DNA from: an uncultured Bacteriovoracaceae bacterium
GTDB lineage: Bacteria > Bdellovibrionota > Bacteriovoracia > Bacteriovoracales > Bacteriovoracaceae
Reading direction: 5' to 3'
Assembly (NCBI GenBank): GCA_937931205.1
Contig: CALHBF010000015.1
Location: 1 to 64,000 of the forward strand
Length of the DNA stretch: 64,000 nucleotides
Shown here: positions 34,739-44,200 of the stretch, one piece after another
Numbering within the stretch: position 1 is the stretch's first letter
Layout of the letters: the number at the start of each line of letters is the position of its first letter
Program-made: the position numbers and the translations under genes
The notes under the pieces: generated by a model
What the model saw: only the letters and a program-made list of their open reading frames with translations
Told to the model about the DNA's origin: nothing
The model's database searches: none

Positions 34739-34792
34739 ATATAACTCTCCTTAAATTTATTAAGATATAACTAATTGATAGGAAGGAGAAAT

Positions 34793-35584
34793 ATGAATAT
34801 CTATTCGCTCATTGGCTTCACATTGGCCACGTTGGTCTTTTTTGTAGGTTTAAGACTTGCCAGCGAAGACTTAAACATTTTCTTGGACTATCCTAGTTTA
34901 TTCATTGTTATCGGTGGAACAATTGCAGCAACCGCTATCAGTTTTCAACTTAATCGCATTCTCTTCTTACTAAAAGTTTTCTTTGAGCGAGTCATTCAGG
35001 GAAAAAAGTTTGATTACAGACAAACGGTTCAAGAAATCATCCAAATTGCTGAATCATACAGAAAAGGTGAAAGCTTAAATCAACTTGCCAACAACTGCTC
35101 AGATCCTTTTCTTAAAGAGTGCCTTGAACTTGCTGCGGAAGGAGTAGTAGAGGCCGAAGAACTTCAAGATACTTTTCTCGATCGTGCTGAGAAAACTCTC
35201 TACTATCATTTAGAAGAAGCCAAAAAAATGAAAACAATTGCAAAATATCCGCCAGCTTTTGGGATGATGGGTACGACTATCGGGATGATCGTACTTCTTG
35301 CCAACCTTGGAGGAGAAGATGCTATTAAAATGATCGGACCAGCAATGGGAGTTTGTTTGATCACGACCCTATATGGTGTCGCTATCGCCAACCTTATCAT
35401 TACTCCAATCGGAGAAAATCTTTCTGACAATGCCAAAGAAATATTCTTAAAAAATCAAATCATTGTTGATGGAGTTGGCCTTCTTCTCAATAAGACAAAC
35501 CCTATCCTTCTGTCGGTTAAGCTTAATAGCTATCTTGAAGCGAAGAATAGGATTGACTGGAAAAAAGCGATCGGTAGAGCATGA
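34793..35584 (+). CDS. motA: Flagellar-type motor stator protein MotA
   Basis: About 263 residues and four transmembrane helices: two N-terminal (SLIGFTLATLVFFVGL; LFIVIGGTIAATAI), a large cytoplasmic loop, then two helices containing the conserved prolines. AKYPPAFGMMGTTIGMIVLL and GPAMGVCLITTLYGVAIANL are the MotA/PomA signature. The ATG at 34793 follows GGAAGGAG; six codons upstream in frame are excluded. It forms the ion channel with MotB and drives a FliG-type rotor. Its stop overlaps motB by 4 nt. Confidence 0.93.
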   Translation: MNIYSLIGFTLATLVFFVGLRLASEDLNIFLDYPSLFIVIGGTIAATAISFQLNRILFLLKVFFERVIQGKKFDYRQTVQEIIQIAESYRKGESLNQLANNCSDPFLKECLELAAEGVVEAEELQDTFLDRAEKTLYYHLEEAKKMKTIAKYPPAFGMMGTTIGMIVLLANLGGEDAIKMIGPAMGVCLITTLYGVAIANLIITPIGENLSDNAKEIFLKNQIIVDGVGLLLNKTNPILLSVKLNSYLEAKNRIDWKKAIGRA

Positions 35585-36297
35585 GAAAAGAAAGACGAAG
35601 CTTTAAAATCGAAGAAGAAGCTGACGAAGCAGAGGGCTGGCTTCTCTCCTATGCGGATATGATGACCCTTATTGCTTGTTTTTTCATTCTCATGATGGCC
35701 TTTGCCAATTATGACCCTGTTGGATTTCAGCAAAAATCTGAAACGATTGCCAGCCATTTCAGCAAAGTGAAAGTTTCAGAAACTAAATTAAAAGAATTAG
35801 AATCTGAAATTGTTCGACATCCTGAGCTGCAGGAAATGACAAAAATTACAGTTCACGACAGCTCTCTGACTGTTACATTAAGCGGAACTCTCCTCTTCCC
35901 ACATAATGAATCAGAACTAACGACAGAAATTGCTGCTCAACTGGATACGCTGATTGATATTATCAAAACCTTTGATTCTGAATATCGTATCGTCATTGAG
36001 GGTCACTCCGATAATCTTCCTATTAAGCGCGGACTACCCTACAAGGATCATTGGTCTCTGGCCGCATTAAGAGCATCAAGTGTCGCTGAACGCTTTCAAT
36101 ATTTTGGCTTCTCTCCTCACAATATTAAAGTTGTTTCTCTTGGAGAATCTCAACCTCTTAAACCAAATCAAGATGAGAACGGTAAACCGTTAACAGAAAA
36201 TCTTTCTTTAAATAGACGGGTTGTTATTAAGATCATCGAACCTAAGACGAAAGGTGTACCCATCAAGTTGGGTCTAGGTCACTATTTTAATGATTAA
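35581..36297 (+). CDS. motB: Flagellar-type motor stator protein MotB
   Basis: 238 residues. A charged cytoplasmic N-terminus is followed by one transmembrane helix with the ion-binding Asp26 in LLSYADMMTLIACFFI. A plug/linker leads to the OmpA-like peptidoglycan-binding domain with VIEGHSDNLPIKR, LAALRASSVAERF and LNRRVVIKI. It anchors the stator to the cell wall. The ATGA overlap with motA indicates coupling. Neither gene is next to flagellar structural genes in this window. Confidence 0.94.
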   Translation: MRKERRSFKIEEEADEAEGWLLSYADMMTLIACFFILMMAFANYDPVGFQQKSETIASHFSKVKVSETKLKELESEIVRHPELQEMTKITVHDSSLTVTLSGTLLFPHNESELTTEIAAQLDTLIDIIKTFDSEYRIVIEGHSDNLPIKRGLPYKDHWSLAALRASSVAERFQYFGFSPHNIKVVSLGESQPLKPNQDENGKPLTENLSLNRRVVIKIIEPKTKGVPIKLGLGHYFND

Positions 36298-36333
36298 TTT
36301 TAGAGTGTCCTTCCTCTAAGGGCACTCTAAAAT
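36298..36333. terminator. Bidirectional terminator after motB
   Basis: A symmetric hairpin, TTTAGAGTG/CACTCTAAA with an inner CC/GG pair and about 8-nt loop, flanked by T on one side and A on the other. It starts right at the motB stop codon. Confidence 0.65.
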
Positions 36334-36613
36334 CTTTTCTGATACTTAATCCCTACAAGATGGTTCAGATCGGCCCTCTGCTTATTGGCTATTTCCGCTC
36401 CCCCATACTTTCTGATCATCGGTCGATCCAACTGCTCAGCCCCAGCATAGAGATATAAAATATTCCCAGATTTATCTGAATAAACTGTTCCGTAGAAATA
36501 GCTGATTGGAATTAACAGAAACCTCAGTTCTTAAAGCAACGAAGGAATTAGCTGGAGAAGCCGAAGCAAGAGGAACAGAAAAAATAAAACAGGATTATCT
36601 TCCCAATATTCAT
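36327..36613 (-). pseudogene. Decayed outer-membrane protein gene remnant
   Basis: The 348-nt gap between motB and the giant lipoprotein gene holds broken coding sequence on the minus strand. From ATG at 36613 there is a signal-peptide-like start (MNIGKIILFYFF), then a frame change gives a plausible continuation ending in SVPLASASPANSF. After a further frame change, about 67 codons (36530-36327) stay open, including YGTVYSDKSGNILYLYAG and the barrel-like ending HLVGIKYQKRF-stop. Signal peptide and C-terminus survive but most of the middle is missing, so a functional gene is unlikely. Confidence 0.55.
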
Positions 36614-36645
36614 TCCCACAATACTTTTCTCCATAAAATAAGAAT

Positions 36646-39600
36646 TTAATAATTGATGTCTAACACACACCGAGCAGCTCCCCCTTCCCAAGGACTGGAA
36701 GGATTACTCGTATAAAGAATACTTTCAATCTCAGGGTTACTCCAGTATGTCGTATAGCGGTTAATATCAATTCCAAAAGAGGCTCTTGTTTTATAAGAAC
36801 CACCCGCCATCATATATCGCTTACCTTCGTAACTCTCAAAGACGTTCTGCGAATTATTAAAAGTAAAAATATAGAAGAAATCTGGACTAATATTTAATTT
36901 CGGTTCCATTACGGCAAAAGTTTGAGAACCATTGGCACATATTCCTGCCACATCCATCATAGGAAGACCGAAAAGAGGATGGATACATTTAGTTTCTGAT
37001 CCCGAATAAGTCTTTCTTTCAGTATATGTAAGAGGATTTGTAAGATCGACTTCTTCAAAATTAATTAAAGGAATATTAAATAACCAGTCTCTATTATCTC
37101 CAATCCCCATTGAGCTTGAGATTTTCCATTTCGAAGATGGAGAACTTTGAGCAGTCAATTCAGCATCTATGTATTCCCATGCATTTCCAATAAGATCTTC
37201 TACCCCAAAAATTGATTTGCATTGATTCCGTCCTCCCATTTCAAGAGTTGTCGAACTATCAATACATCCTGACTTTGATTGCCCCATACTTGCCATCATA
37301 TAGTCCTGGCGGCTAATCAGGCGTTTATTTTTATCATAGATGGCCAGATCACTGACTGTTCCTTTCTGAGCGGTACAACTATCTTTCGCTGTCGCAAGGC
37401 TTGAATAGAGATTTGGCAAAGAAGTAGGAGAATTTGATGGTTCTCCTCCTAAAATCGTATTTTCATAACGATCTATGATTCTATCTTTTGCAACGTCATA
37501 GATATTACCAGAGTTACCAAAACCATTGTAGTTGCAGCTATAAGACTTGGTACGGTCCAGTTCTGCAAATGTTTTATTAAGCATCTGAGTACATCCCCAG
37601 ATATTGGCGGTTACACGATGAATTAAGGTCGTATTCTGGAATGGAATAATCACTCTGATGAATCGATCGACTTGTGTTGTATTCGTTAAAATATAAGTCC
37701 CGACTCCTGGAATTGAAAGAAATGGCTTAACTACGTACTGGTAGACTTCACCTTCAACAGGAACAGTGTAAGGTCCAATATCTTCAGTCTGAGAGTCAGT
37801 AAACTCAAAATCTCCTCCGCTTACAGGAGTTGATATCATCGCATTATTCAATGGCTCACTTGGATAGGTCGCATCTCCAATTTTCTTTCTATAAATGTTA
37901 TAGCCAGCAATTGTTCCTAGATTATCCTCGACAGACATTGGCTTCCACTGAAGCTTTACCTTATAAGGGTCTGCTTCCGTTTCACCTTCTGCAAAGACAC
38001 CTGCCCACCCATTAAAAATACCATTTGGAGCAAGACCAAATCCCCCTAGTTGCTGGATCGTTTTTCGATAAGCAGCAGGTGGGGCCGAAGGATACGGCTT
38101 ATAAGTGATAGCAAGACAAGTTCCTATGACCTTATCCATACTCTGAGGGGAAAAGTTAATAGAAACAGAACAGGACTCTTGATAATTTAAATTAAGACCT
38201 ACTGAACAGGTATTTGACGTCACCGTAAAATCGATATTATTCCCTGAAATAAAACCTCGCCCTTCCCAGGCCGTGGGAATTTTATCAGGAACAGCACAAT
38301 TGGCTCCATAAGGGAGTAAGTCAATGCTGACAACCTCTGCTAGAGTTGCATCCATCATTTGTTGAGTGAGAGTGAAAGTTTTAGCAAGTGACTGACCAAG
38401 CCTTAACTCTCCATACTCATGAAGTTTATTTCCATTAGTGTTCCCAGGAGTAATACCAATGCTTGCAAGATTAAGTCCTGCTCCATTAATCACTTCACTT
38501 CTGGCAAAGTTCTTTCCAAAAGAAGTTGTGTAGTTCAAATAAAAAGTTTCTTTCCGATCTCCAGGTCCAGTCGGAGAAAAAAGAACATTAAGAGTACATT
38601 CGGAATCTGCCGCAATATTAAAGATAAGAATATCATTGTTTAAAGAAGTTTGCTGACAGTTGGTATCTCCAACCATACCGACAAGTTTAAAGTCATCACC
38701 CTTCACATTGCCATGTTCACTCATTGATTGAAAAAACTGTGAAGTGACACTGGCCGTTTCTTGCCCAATATTGCGCACTTTAATCGTTCCACTTTCTTGT
38801 AATCCTTCAGCCAGTGGCCCATAGTCTTGTGTGGCACCAGTTAGAATCAAATAAGCCGAATTTGAAATTGTAGCTTGTATAGGGATATCAATATAATCCC
38901 CAGGAAGATAATCAACGAAGTCACTGGCCCAACGTCCATAATATGAAATACGAAGAGTTGCATTTAAAGTTAATGGAGTTGTCGAGTCTCCATAAGGAGG
39001 AGTTACTGTCAATGCAATCTCGCCAGCATTCAAAGATTCTCCCTCGGGAATTGCTACGGGGATACCTTGTAGGGAATAACTAAATGAAGAAGCATCAGGG
39101 CCTAGAACTTCAAACTTAATCTTTGAAACGGCCCAAGTAGTCTGAACATGGGCCAGACCAACGAGTGCTCCAGAAATTTTTATCTGTGGATAGCCTGCTC
39201 TTGACCATGGAACCGTTCCAAAATCAACAGAAGTCTCAGACAAACTAATTTCTCCATAAGGAACAAGATTCGCGTAAGGATGAAAAGAATAAGCAATATA
39301 ATCGGGACTACTCGGATCAAGTCCATTATCAAACGTAATCTCTTGAGAGAAAATACTATCGATAGGATCATATTCATTTTTTTGGAATTCAATGATCAAA
39401 TCACAAGATTGTCCATTTTTAATAATGGCCCCCTGACATGAACCGCCAGGCAGTGAAAAGTAATTCCCTCCATTGGCCACAACCGAAACATCTGGACTGA
39501 AATCAAATGGCCCATAATTGTAGATTTGAATAGTTTTCTGTACACTTTTTCCAGGGAGTGTTGATCCTACATTTAAGGACGCACCATTGGTCAGATTTGT

Positions 39601-41238
39601 CTCACCATCAATAATACTTATGAGAGGAGTCGCCTTAGACTCAGTTTCGATTGTTAAATCATAGGTTTTGGATCTTCTCCCTGAAAAATAAGTTACTCGG
39701 ATGACATAGTCTTTTAGAGGTTCATATGGAGTCTGATATTCAGGTTTATACTGTACTGTCGTGTTAATGGTTGAACCAGGATTGAGTGTTGCAGAACAAT
39801 TAGGCATACAACCCAGTGTCAATTGACCGTCATTTGGGACAATTTCAAACACAATATTAGTGGCCTTAGATCTTATTCCCATCCCCGGGTTCACAATACT
39901 AAGGTTTCTCGTTGGAAAAACACTATCTCCTATGACTCCGAACCAATGCTCTCTTGTCCATGCTCCTGAGCCAGAAATGGAATCACTTAAATAAGGAAAA
40001 GGAAGACTTTGATTTCCATCACGGTAAAAAACTAATTGAGCTTCATCAAGAATCTTAGCATTTACTTTCACTTCCTCACTCAAGGCCGGAAGAGGATTCT
40101 TACTGTCCATGAATGAGAACTGCACCCCCCGTTCATTGAAACTAATGGGAAAACTCATGCCAGATGGAAGAGGAAGATCATACTGAGGATCAAGTTTATA
40201 TGTTAGTGAACATATCTCTGAAGGATGAAGAACACTTGGACAGTCAGAAGAAATAAAAGTGAAAGGAATATCTCCAGAAGTCAAAGCAATATCAGTCGCT
40301 GGGGCCAGCCCTACATTCTCTACGGTCCATATCACTCGTGGAAGATCAGAATCCTGGGCCTTGTTAACGGTATCAGGGATCATTTGATATTTTTCATGAA
40401 CGGACAGATAGGCCTTAATCTCAGCAGAGAAAACTTTTAAATTCAGTGTAAATGTTCTTGATGATAAAGGGTTACTGTAATTGACCTTAAGAGATCCTGT
40501 TGTTTCTTTCCCCGCTTCCTGAGGAGTGACAGCAATATCAAGAATGCATTTTTCACCAGGTAAAAGAGTTGTAGAACAACTCCCATTTAACCCAGGATAG
40601 AAACCGCCATTAAAATGAAAAATGGGATCTGTACTATCAAAAAAACCAATAAAGCTGGTCGCTCTAAGATTTCCCTTATTTTCAATTTCTAAAAGGTAAT
40701 TTTTAGTGACTCCCGGCTCAACAAGCCCAAAGTCATACATCCCTTGCCCATCCACCGATAAGCTCAATTCAATTCGGGCAGGAGTACCAAAGTAGCCTGT
40801 AAAACTTCCCGATAAAGATGCTTTACCAACTCCATTGGTGTATTCAAGTAAAAAAGGTTCTGAGAATTCTTCGATCGTACTACTGAAGGCCTGCAGGGCA
40901 AGGGTACATGATTCTCCGGATTTCAAAACATCCTGGCAATTTCCCCCTAATCCAGGATAAGTATCCCCTACGAACTGAATTTTTTCCTTTGTTGTTAATT
41001 TAAAATCTGAAAAGTTTGCTTTCAGTTTCCCTGTGTTTTTAAGTGTAAGTATGACGGGGTGAACTTCACCTACGGAGAAAACTCCAAGTTGAGTCGACTG
41101 CACTATTTCCAAACGACCAACACTACCGGCATCAAAAGTGACTTGATCACCTCCCGGCTTAGGCACGCAGGAAGTGAGAAGGGTAAAAACCCCTAAGAAA
41201 AAGAATATCTGAATTTTAAAATTCATATACTCTGTCAT
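36646..41238 (-). CDS. Giant lipoprotein 1 with Ig-like repeats and FGE/C-lectin-like C-terminus
   Basis: About 1,530 residues. A lipobox (TLLTSC) marks it as an outer-membrane or surface lipoprotein. At least seven Ig/ASH-like (choice-of-anchor-D type) repeats follow, each with an N-x-G turn, F/Y-PG-GG-C and a PGE-C-L motif with paired Cys. Near residue 1085 is a fibronectin-III-like unit (GYNIYRKKIGD). The last 320 residues resemble the FGE-sulfatase/C-type-lectin fold (VEDLIGNAWEY, MAGGSY, GGAARCVLD) but lack the catalytic Cys of formylglycine enzymes. The start TAATG overlaps the stop of giant lipoprotein 2, so they are coupled. Likely adhesin or prey/surface recognition; inferred. Confidence 0.75.
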   Translation of the reverse strand: MTEYMNFKIQIFFFLGVFTLLTSCVPKPGGDQVTFDAGSVGRLEIVQSTQLGVFSVGEVHPVILTLKNTGKLKANFSDFKLTTKEKIQFVGDTYPGLGGNCQDVLKSGESCTLALQAFSSTIEEFSEPFLLEYTNGVGKASLSGSFTGYFGTPARIELSLSVDGQGMYDFGLVEPGVTKNYLLEIENKGNLRATSFIGFFDSTDPIFHFNGGFYPGLNGSCSTTLLPGEKCILDIAVTPQEAGKETTGSLKVNYSNPLSSRTFTLNLKVFSAEIKAYLSVHEKYQMIPDTVNKAQDSDLPRVIWTVENVGLAPATDIALTSGDIPFTFISSDCPSVLHPSEICSLTYKLDPQYDLPLPSGMSFPISFNERGVQFSFMDSKNPLPALSEEVKVNAKILDEAQLVFYRDGNQSLPFPYLSDSISGSGAWTREHWFGVIGDSVFPTRNLSIVNPGMGIRSKATNIVFEIVPNDGQLTLGCMPNCSATLNPGSTINTTVQYKPEYQTPYEPLKDYVIRVTYFSGRRSKTYDLTIETESKATPLISIIDGETNLTNGASLNVGSTLPGKSVQKTIQIYNYGPFDFSPDVSVVANGGNYFSLPGGSCQGAIIKNGQSCDLIIEFQKNEYDPIDSIFSQEITFDNGLDPSSPDYIAYSFHPYANLVPYGEISLSETSVDFGTVPWSRAGYPQIKISGALVGLAHVQTTWAVSKIKFEVLGPDASSFSYSLQGIPVAIPEGESLNAGEIALTVTPPYGDSTTPLTLNATLRISYYGRWASDFVDYLPGDYIDIPIQATISNSAYLILTGATQDYGPLAEGLQESGTIKVRNIGQETASVTSQFFQSMSEHGNVKGDDFKLVGMVGDTNCQQTSLNNDILIFNIAADSECTLNVLFSPTGPGDRKETFYLNYTTSFGKNFARSEVINGAGLNLASIGITPGNTNGNKLHEYGELRLGQSLAKTFTLTQQMMDATLAEVVSIDLLPYGANCAVPDKIPTAWEGRGFISGNNIDFTVTSNTCSVGLNLNYQESCSVSINFSPQSMDKVIGTCLAITYKPYPSAPPAAYRKTIQQLGGFGLAPNGIFNGWAGVFAEGETEADPYKVKLQWKPMSVEDNLGTIAGYNIYRKKIGDATYPSEPLNNAMISTPVSGGDFEFTDSQTEDIGPYTVPVEGEVYQYVVKPFLSIPGVGTYILTNTTQVDRFIRVIIPFQNTTLIHRVTANIWGCTQMLNKTFAELDRTKSYSCNYNGFGNSGNIYDVAKDRIIDRYENTILGGEPSNSPTSLPNLYSSLATAKDSCTAQKGTVSDLAIYDKNKRLISRQDYMMASMGQSKSGCIDSSTTLEMGGRNQCKSIFGVEDLIGNAWEYIDAELTAQSSPSSKWKISSSMGIGDNRDWLFNIPLINFEEVDLTNPLTYTERKTYSGSETKCIHPLFGLPMMDVAGICANGSQTFAVMEPKLNISPDFFYIFTFNNSQNVFESYEGKRYMMAGGSYKTRASFGIDINRYTTYWSNPEIESILYTSNPSSPWEGGAARCVLDINY

Positions 41239-44200
41239 TATTCCTGCTCTCTATCATCCACCTTAATGACATTTCCAAAAGGATTTAATGTCACCTTCAC
41301 AGCACATCGAACACCTGTATGATAGTTGGTTGTCGAAGCATTTTGCCATCTTGTGCTGAATGGGTGATATATCTTTTCTAAATCTACTTTTTCATTTGAG
41401 CCGTTTTGAAGATTAAAGAATTGCACTGCCCATGCATTATTTGTGTATGAATAGTAATTCCCTGCCTCTGGCTTAACTGTATCTCTCTTTCTTCCTTGAA
41501 TAAAAAAAGAATCCGCTGTTAAGTTTGCTGTATTATAGTCTACCTGAAAGTAAGCATCTTTCATGCTGTTCAAGTTTGTCGGCAAAGGAGAATTGAAAAC
41601 ATTAAAATCATCATCCGGATGGCAGAAGCCGGAAAGGCAATTAAGGGGAGTTCCTGTGACAAAATTAAAACCGCTCTCTTTCATTGGATAATGCAATGAG
41701 CTGGCAAGATACTGTGTGCCCGCGACTGGATAACTATAGTTTGAAAGAGGATTGTAGAGTTGAGTTTTTCGTACAAAAGGAAACCCAAAACTTGTCGAGT
41801 AATCCTGGTCTATATAATACTTTGAACTAAAATAATTGTTGAAACCATTCCTAAAAAAGTCTTGTCCATAAGAACTGGTTTCCTGAGCATTATAACGAGT
41901 TCTAGGCCAGACTTGTCCTGTTGCACTCTCATAGTCACTGATGGTACTTGCCGAAGGAGCAATCTCACAGTCGGCATTGTTTCCTGAAGAATTGGTACGA
42001 CAAAGTAATTTATCCCCTAACCAATAATCGTGACTTCCCATATAATCTTGAATCCCAAAACCACTGACACATCTCTCAGTACCATTAAAGGATCCGTCCA
42101 TTAAACCTGATACATCATAACTTCCACTGACCCAAAGAGTCGGCATGTTGTAATAGCTTCCTAGAAATAACCATTTAGTTAAAATATTTCTATAATCGCT
42201 TGTTCGAGCTGAGTACATATGAGATGAGCAGTTCCCGGCAGTCGTTGATGAATCCCTTCTGCCAAAACCATATGTAGGATAACTAGGAGCATAGTTTGTG
42301 GCATCGTGCGAATTCGTATTCACTTCAACAACCTTTCTTTGTGCATCACTTATTCGAGGATGAGGAAATGAAGAAGTCATTTGTTCTTGACCAACAATAC
42401 TTCTTTTTCTAATAAATGTGCTCGAAGTTGCTCCGGTTTGAATCTGCACAGCATGACTCTGACAAAGATAATGAGCTTGATCTTGATTTACTCCAGTGAT
42501 TGGAGGAAGAGAACTGTCATTAGAACTTAACACTGCTCCTATCCCTAATCCATTATCAGGATCTATGTTGTTTGGATAAATACGACCTAAAAACTCATTG
42601 GGAAGAGCAGGTGGAAGAATGGTTGTATTACTTTTTGGGTTTGTTGACTCAAAATTAACTTCTCCGATTTTTCGCCATAGAAGTGAGTGATTAGGAGATG
42701 TCGGATTACTTAAAAAATCTCCTACTCTGTAGTAACAACTATAATCGAAATTATTATAGAAGACTGCACCTTTTGGAGCATTAGGATAAAAGTTTCTATT
42801 CGTTTGATAACCTGCGCACTCGCCCTGCTTATTTCTTAACTCTCCATCTAAGTAATAACTTGTATTCTGTCCAAAGTAAGTTCCAACTTGATTGTGATCT
42901 AAAAGTAGCGAGCTGCTATTACTATTATAACAGGCCTTCGCTTCATCATGACGAGTGAAGTTACATCCAAGTGTCCAGCGATCAACAAGAGTGTGTCCAC
43001 CGACATCATAGTAGAAATTATTATCGATTTCCTTCGCTCCCATTCCACCGAACTGGCAGCGATAATCATTATTTCTTTCCACATCCTTTTTGTAGATGTC
43101 ACAGATCTTTTTATTGGCCATCCAGTGGTGAATGCTTGCCATGTTCGCAGGAGGAATGATCACTGCAATAATGGCATCTTTATTCACATTTTCGGTATAA
43201 CGAGCAAGATTTCCGCTCATTCTGAAACGAACTGTATACCACACCACTTTACCGGTATTGGCCTTCTGCCTGAAGTCTCCGCCCGCTCCATGGATTGGGT
43301 GAACCCCAGAAGGAAGGTAATCAGTAAACATCCCTAGACCAGTAGACATATCAATTGGTGCTCCTGGGTTAAGAAGTTCCCAACCTGAGTTACTTCCTTG
43401 AATCTGATTAAGGACCGCTTCATATTCAGTGTCATTTGAAAATGATGGTGTTACTTTTCTGTAAAGAAAATATCCATCAATTCCTGGGTTGAGAGTCACT
43501 CCTTCATTAAAAAGAAAGTCAGTGAGTTTCACTCCATCAGAGGTTTTTAACTCATTCCACATGAGCTGAACTATTCCATTATCACTTTTTCCAAGCATCT
43601 CAACCTTAACGACCTTAGGATGAGTGACTCCATGTGAAACAAGAAGAGTCTCAGACTCAATCCCTCTGGCGGGAATATCAGTAAGGTTAATTGAAGCATT
43701 CGTAAGATTCGCCGCAAGATTCTCACTCGAAGGAGATGAACGATGATCAGCATAACCCGCAATACGCGGTCCTACTGAGAGAACATGTTCCCATCCACCA
43801 AAGTTCAAAGAAAGAGGAGTTGTTTTACAACTTACAACCGTTGTCCCTTGGTCATAATAATGAGATCCACTATTAGACATATGGGTCTTGAGCATAAAGT
43901 TATAAGTGGTATCGGGACTAAGTCCTGTTACAGTATGAGTGAGAGTTCCCTTAGCTTTAGTAAAGAAACGGTAACGATCCGACATGGGAAGATTATTATC
44001 CGTTGATGTTCCCTCATAGATGGTCTTTGCCTGACTCAAAAAAGTTGATGGATTCACTGTTGTTCCCGGATCTTTCTTGGCAATCACAAGATAATTTGTA
44101 AATAGCCCTTCTGGACTTGGTTTCACCCAATCTATACGAACTTTTGTTCCCCCATCAATCGGGGTACAGGTATGTGGTGACTGAAAAACGGGAGGATCAA

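Noticed and set aside
42948..43337. 129-codon plus-strand open frame
   Set aside because: It is antisense inside giant lipoprotein 2, with His/Ile-rich shadow composition and no ribosome site.
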